Shown here: piece by piece, positions 6,114 to 6,932 of the stretch
Numbering within the stretch: the first letter of the stretch is position 1
Layout of the letters: every line of letters begins with the position of its first letter
DNA from: DAITAZ01 sp036824045
GTDB taxonomy: Bacteria; Pseudomonadota; Gammaproteobacteria; Burkholderiales; Rhodocyclaceae
Direction of reading: 5' to 3'
Assembly: GCA_036824045.1 (NCBI GenBank)
Contig: DAITAZ010000074.1
Location: 1-6,932, forward strand
Length of the DNA stretch: 6,932 nucleotides
Made by a program: the position numbers and the translations under genes
The notes under the pieces: generated by a model
Databases searched by the model: none
What the model was told of the DNA's origin: nothing
Seen by the model: the letters and a program-made list of their open reading frames with translations, nothing else

Positions 6114-6932
6114 GCCATTCGCCGGGTGGCTGTGGGGTCTGGCGTTGCTGGCCAGCCTCCAGGGGTGGGCGCGTGGCCCCGAGTCCACCCCCATCCTCCG
6201 CCTCGACACCCCCATGCACACCAGCCTGGTCCGCCGGCTGGCGGTGGATGGCTCGGGGCAGCGGCTGGTGAGCATCGCGGATGACAAGACCCTGCGCCTG
6301 TGGGCCTTGCCGGGGCTGGTGCCGCTGCGCACGTTGCGGGTGCCCTTGGGGGCGGGGCACGAGGGGCAGCTGTTCGGGTTGGCGCTGTCGCCGGATGGGC
6401 GCTTTGCCGCGGTGGGGGGCTGGACGGGCTGGGAGTGGGAAGGGCGGGCGTCGGTCTACGTGTTCGATCTGCGTGCCGGCGAGTTGGTCCGGCTCCTGGG
6501 GGGGCTGCCGGATGCGGTCAGCGCCCTGGCCTGGTCGCCGGACGGGCGGCATCTGGCGGTGGGCCTGCAGNNNNNNNNNNGGGGGGGTGGCCGGTGGGTG
6601 TATGCGCCTTGGCCGGGGGGCGTTTCGGGGGTTTTTGGGGGTGGGGATTTTTGGGGCGGGCGGGGTTGCGGGTGCTGCGGGTGGCGGATTGGCAAGAGGT
6701 GGCTGCCGACGCGGCTTTTGCCGACAAGGTGATGGATCTGGATTTTCACCCCTCGGGCCTTCTGGCGGCGGTGTCGCTGGACGGCATGACCCGGGTGTAC
6801 GACCGGGCATTCCAGCCCCTGCTGCGCCGGGCCCTGGCGCCGGGGCAGCAGCCGGCGGCGGTGCGCATTGCGCCCGACGGCCGGCAGGTGGCGGTGGGGC
6901 ATGTGGGGGCGCCGCTGGTGGCGGTGCTGGAC
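6100..6932 (+). CDS. Exported WD40 beta-propeller protein, interrupted by an assembly gap and running off the window
   Basis: Partial gene. From ATG 6100 there is a clear Sec signal (basic start, hydrophobic core, about 22 residues, GWA|RG site). ATG 6091 and TTG 6088 are in-frame alternatives. WD40 blades follow, with signatures such as LRRLAVDGSG-like strands, DDKTLRLW, GLALSPDGRFAAVGGWTG, YVFDL and ALAWSPDGRHLAVG, up to the gap at 6571. After the gap a clean frame (about 6657-6932) resumes with LRVLRVADWQEV, LDFHPSG, LDGMTRVYD and RIAPDGRQVAVG, but in a different codon phase. The original frame runs to a stop at 6730-6732 through non-WD40 sequence, which I take to be an error and not a real end. 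The start overlaps the protease stop by 14 bp, suggesting translational coupling. From family memory, this propeller type (MHTSLVRRLAVD, GGWTG.EW) often precedes a caspase-like C14 domain; that part is not visible here. Confidence 0.85.
6571..6580. other. Assembly gap (10 N) inside the WD40 gene
   Basis: Ten N bases, a conventional scaffold spacer and not a measured distance. The gap falls directly after AVGLQ in the third WD40 blade. Frame and length of the gene cannot be trusted across it. Confidence 0.97.
6581..6660. other. Suspect G-rich contig-end sequence
   Basis: This stretch is dominated by runs of 3-7 G with T-runs between them and almost no C-run counterparts. Neither the frame entering nor the frame leaving it encodes WD40-like sequence here. 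The blade before the gap (HLAVGLQ) would join naturally to LRVLRVADW just after about 6669, so most of these bases look extra. Miscalled low-quality read ends or a polymerase-stalling G-quadruplex are both plausible; a real insertion is less likely. Confidence 0.6.

Noticed and set aside
6100..6732. WD40 gene as a complete 211-residue protein ending at 6732
   Set aside because: The last part after the gap is Gly/Trp/Cys-rich non-WD40 sequence, while another frame carries clear WD40 blades to the window end. The stop is best explained by assembly error.

Overview
The window is very GC-rich, single-direction proteobacterial DNA (most likely a betaproteobacterium, judged only from composition and protein style; the genus is not determinable). 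All four genes I can support lie on the + strand in one tight series. No RNA gene, insertion sequence, CRISPR array or convincing terminator was seen.

Layout: positions 1-279 form a leader with no convincing gene but several short inverted repeats. It is followed by an outer-membrane two-partner-secretion transporter (TpsB, FhaC/ShlB type; 280-1971). A 119-bp spacer then carries a perfect 10-bp dyad and a small hairpin that touches the ribosome binding site of the next gene. The secreted partner (TpsA, filamentous-haemagglutinin N-terminal domain; 2091-4433) is a compact 780-residue protein. Its only cysteines after the signal peptide are a pair at the extreme C-terminus. Fifty-four bases later comes a subtilisin-like serine protease (S8; 4488-6111/6113) with a complete Asp/His/Asn/Ser set and a propeptide-like N-terminal region, but no visible Sec signal. 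Its stop codon lies inside the start of an exported WD40 beta-propeller protein (6100 to the window end).

The last gene is damaged by an assembly gap (ten N at 6571-6580) and about 75-80 bases of abnormal G-rich sequence after it. Beyond this, a clean WD40 frame resumes in a different phase. The propeller resembles those found in front of caspase-like (peptidase C14) domains in bacterial proteins, but any such domain would lie outside the window.

Working model: TpsB exports TpsA to the cell surface. The co-oriented, probably co-expressed protease and WD40 protein may process, sense or respond to it. The secretion pair is established biology; its functional link to the protease/WD40 pair is inference from gene order and overlap.
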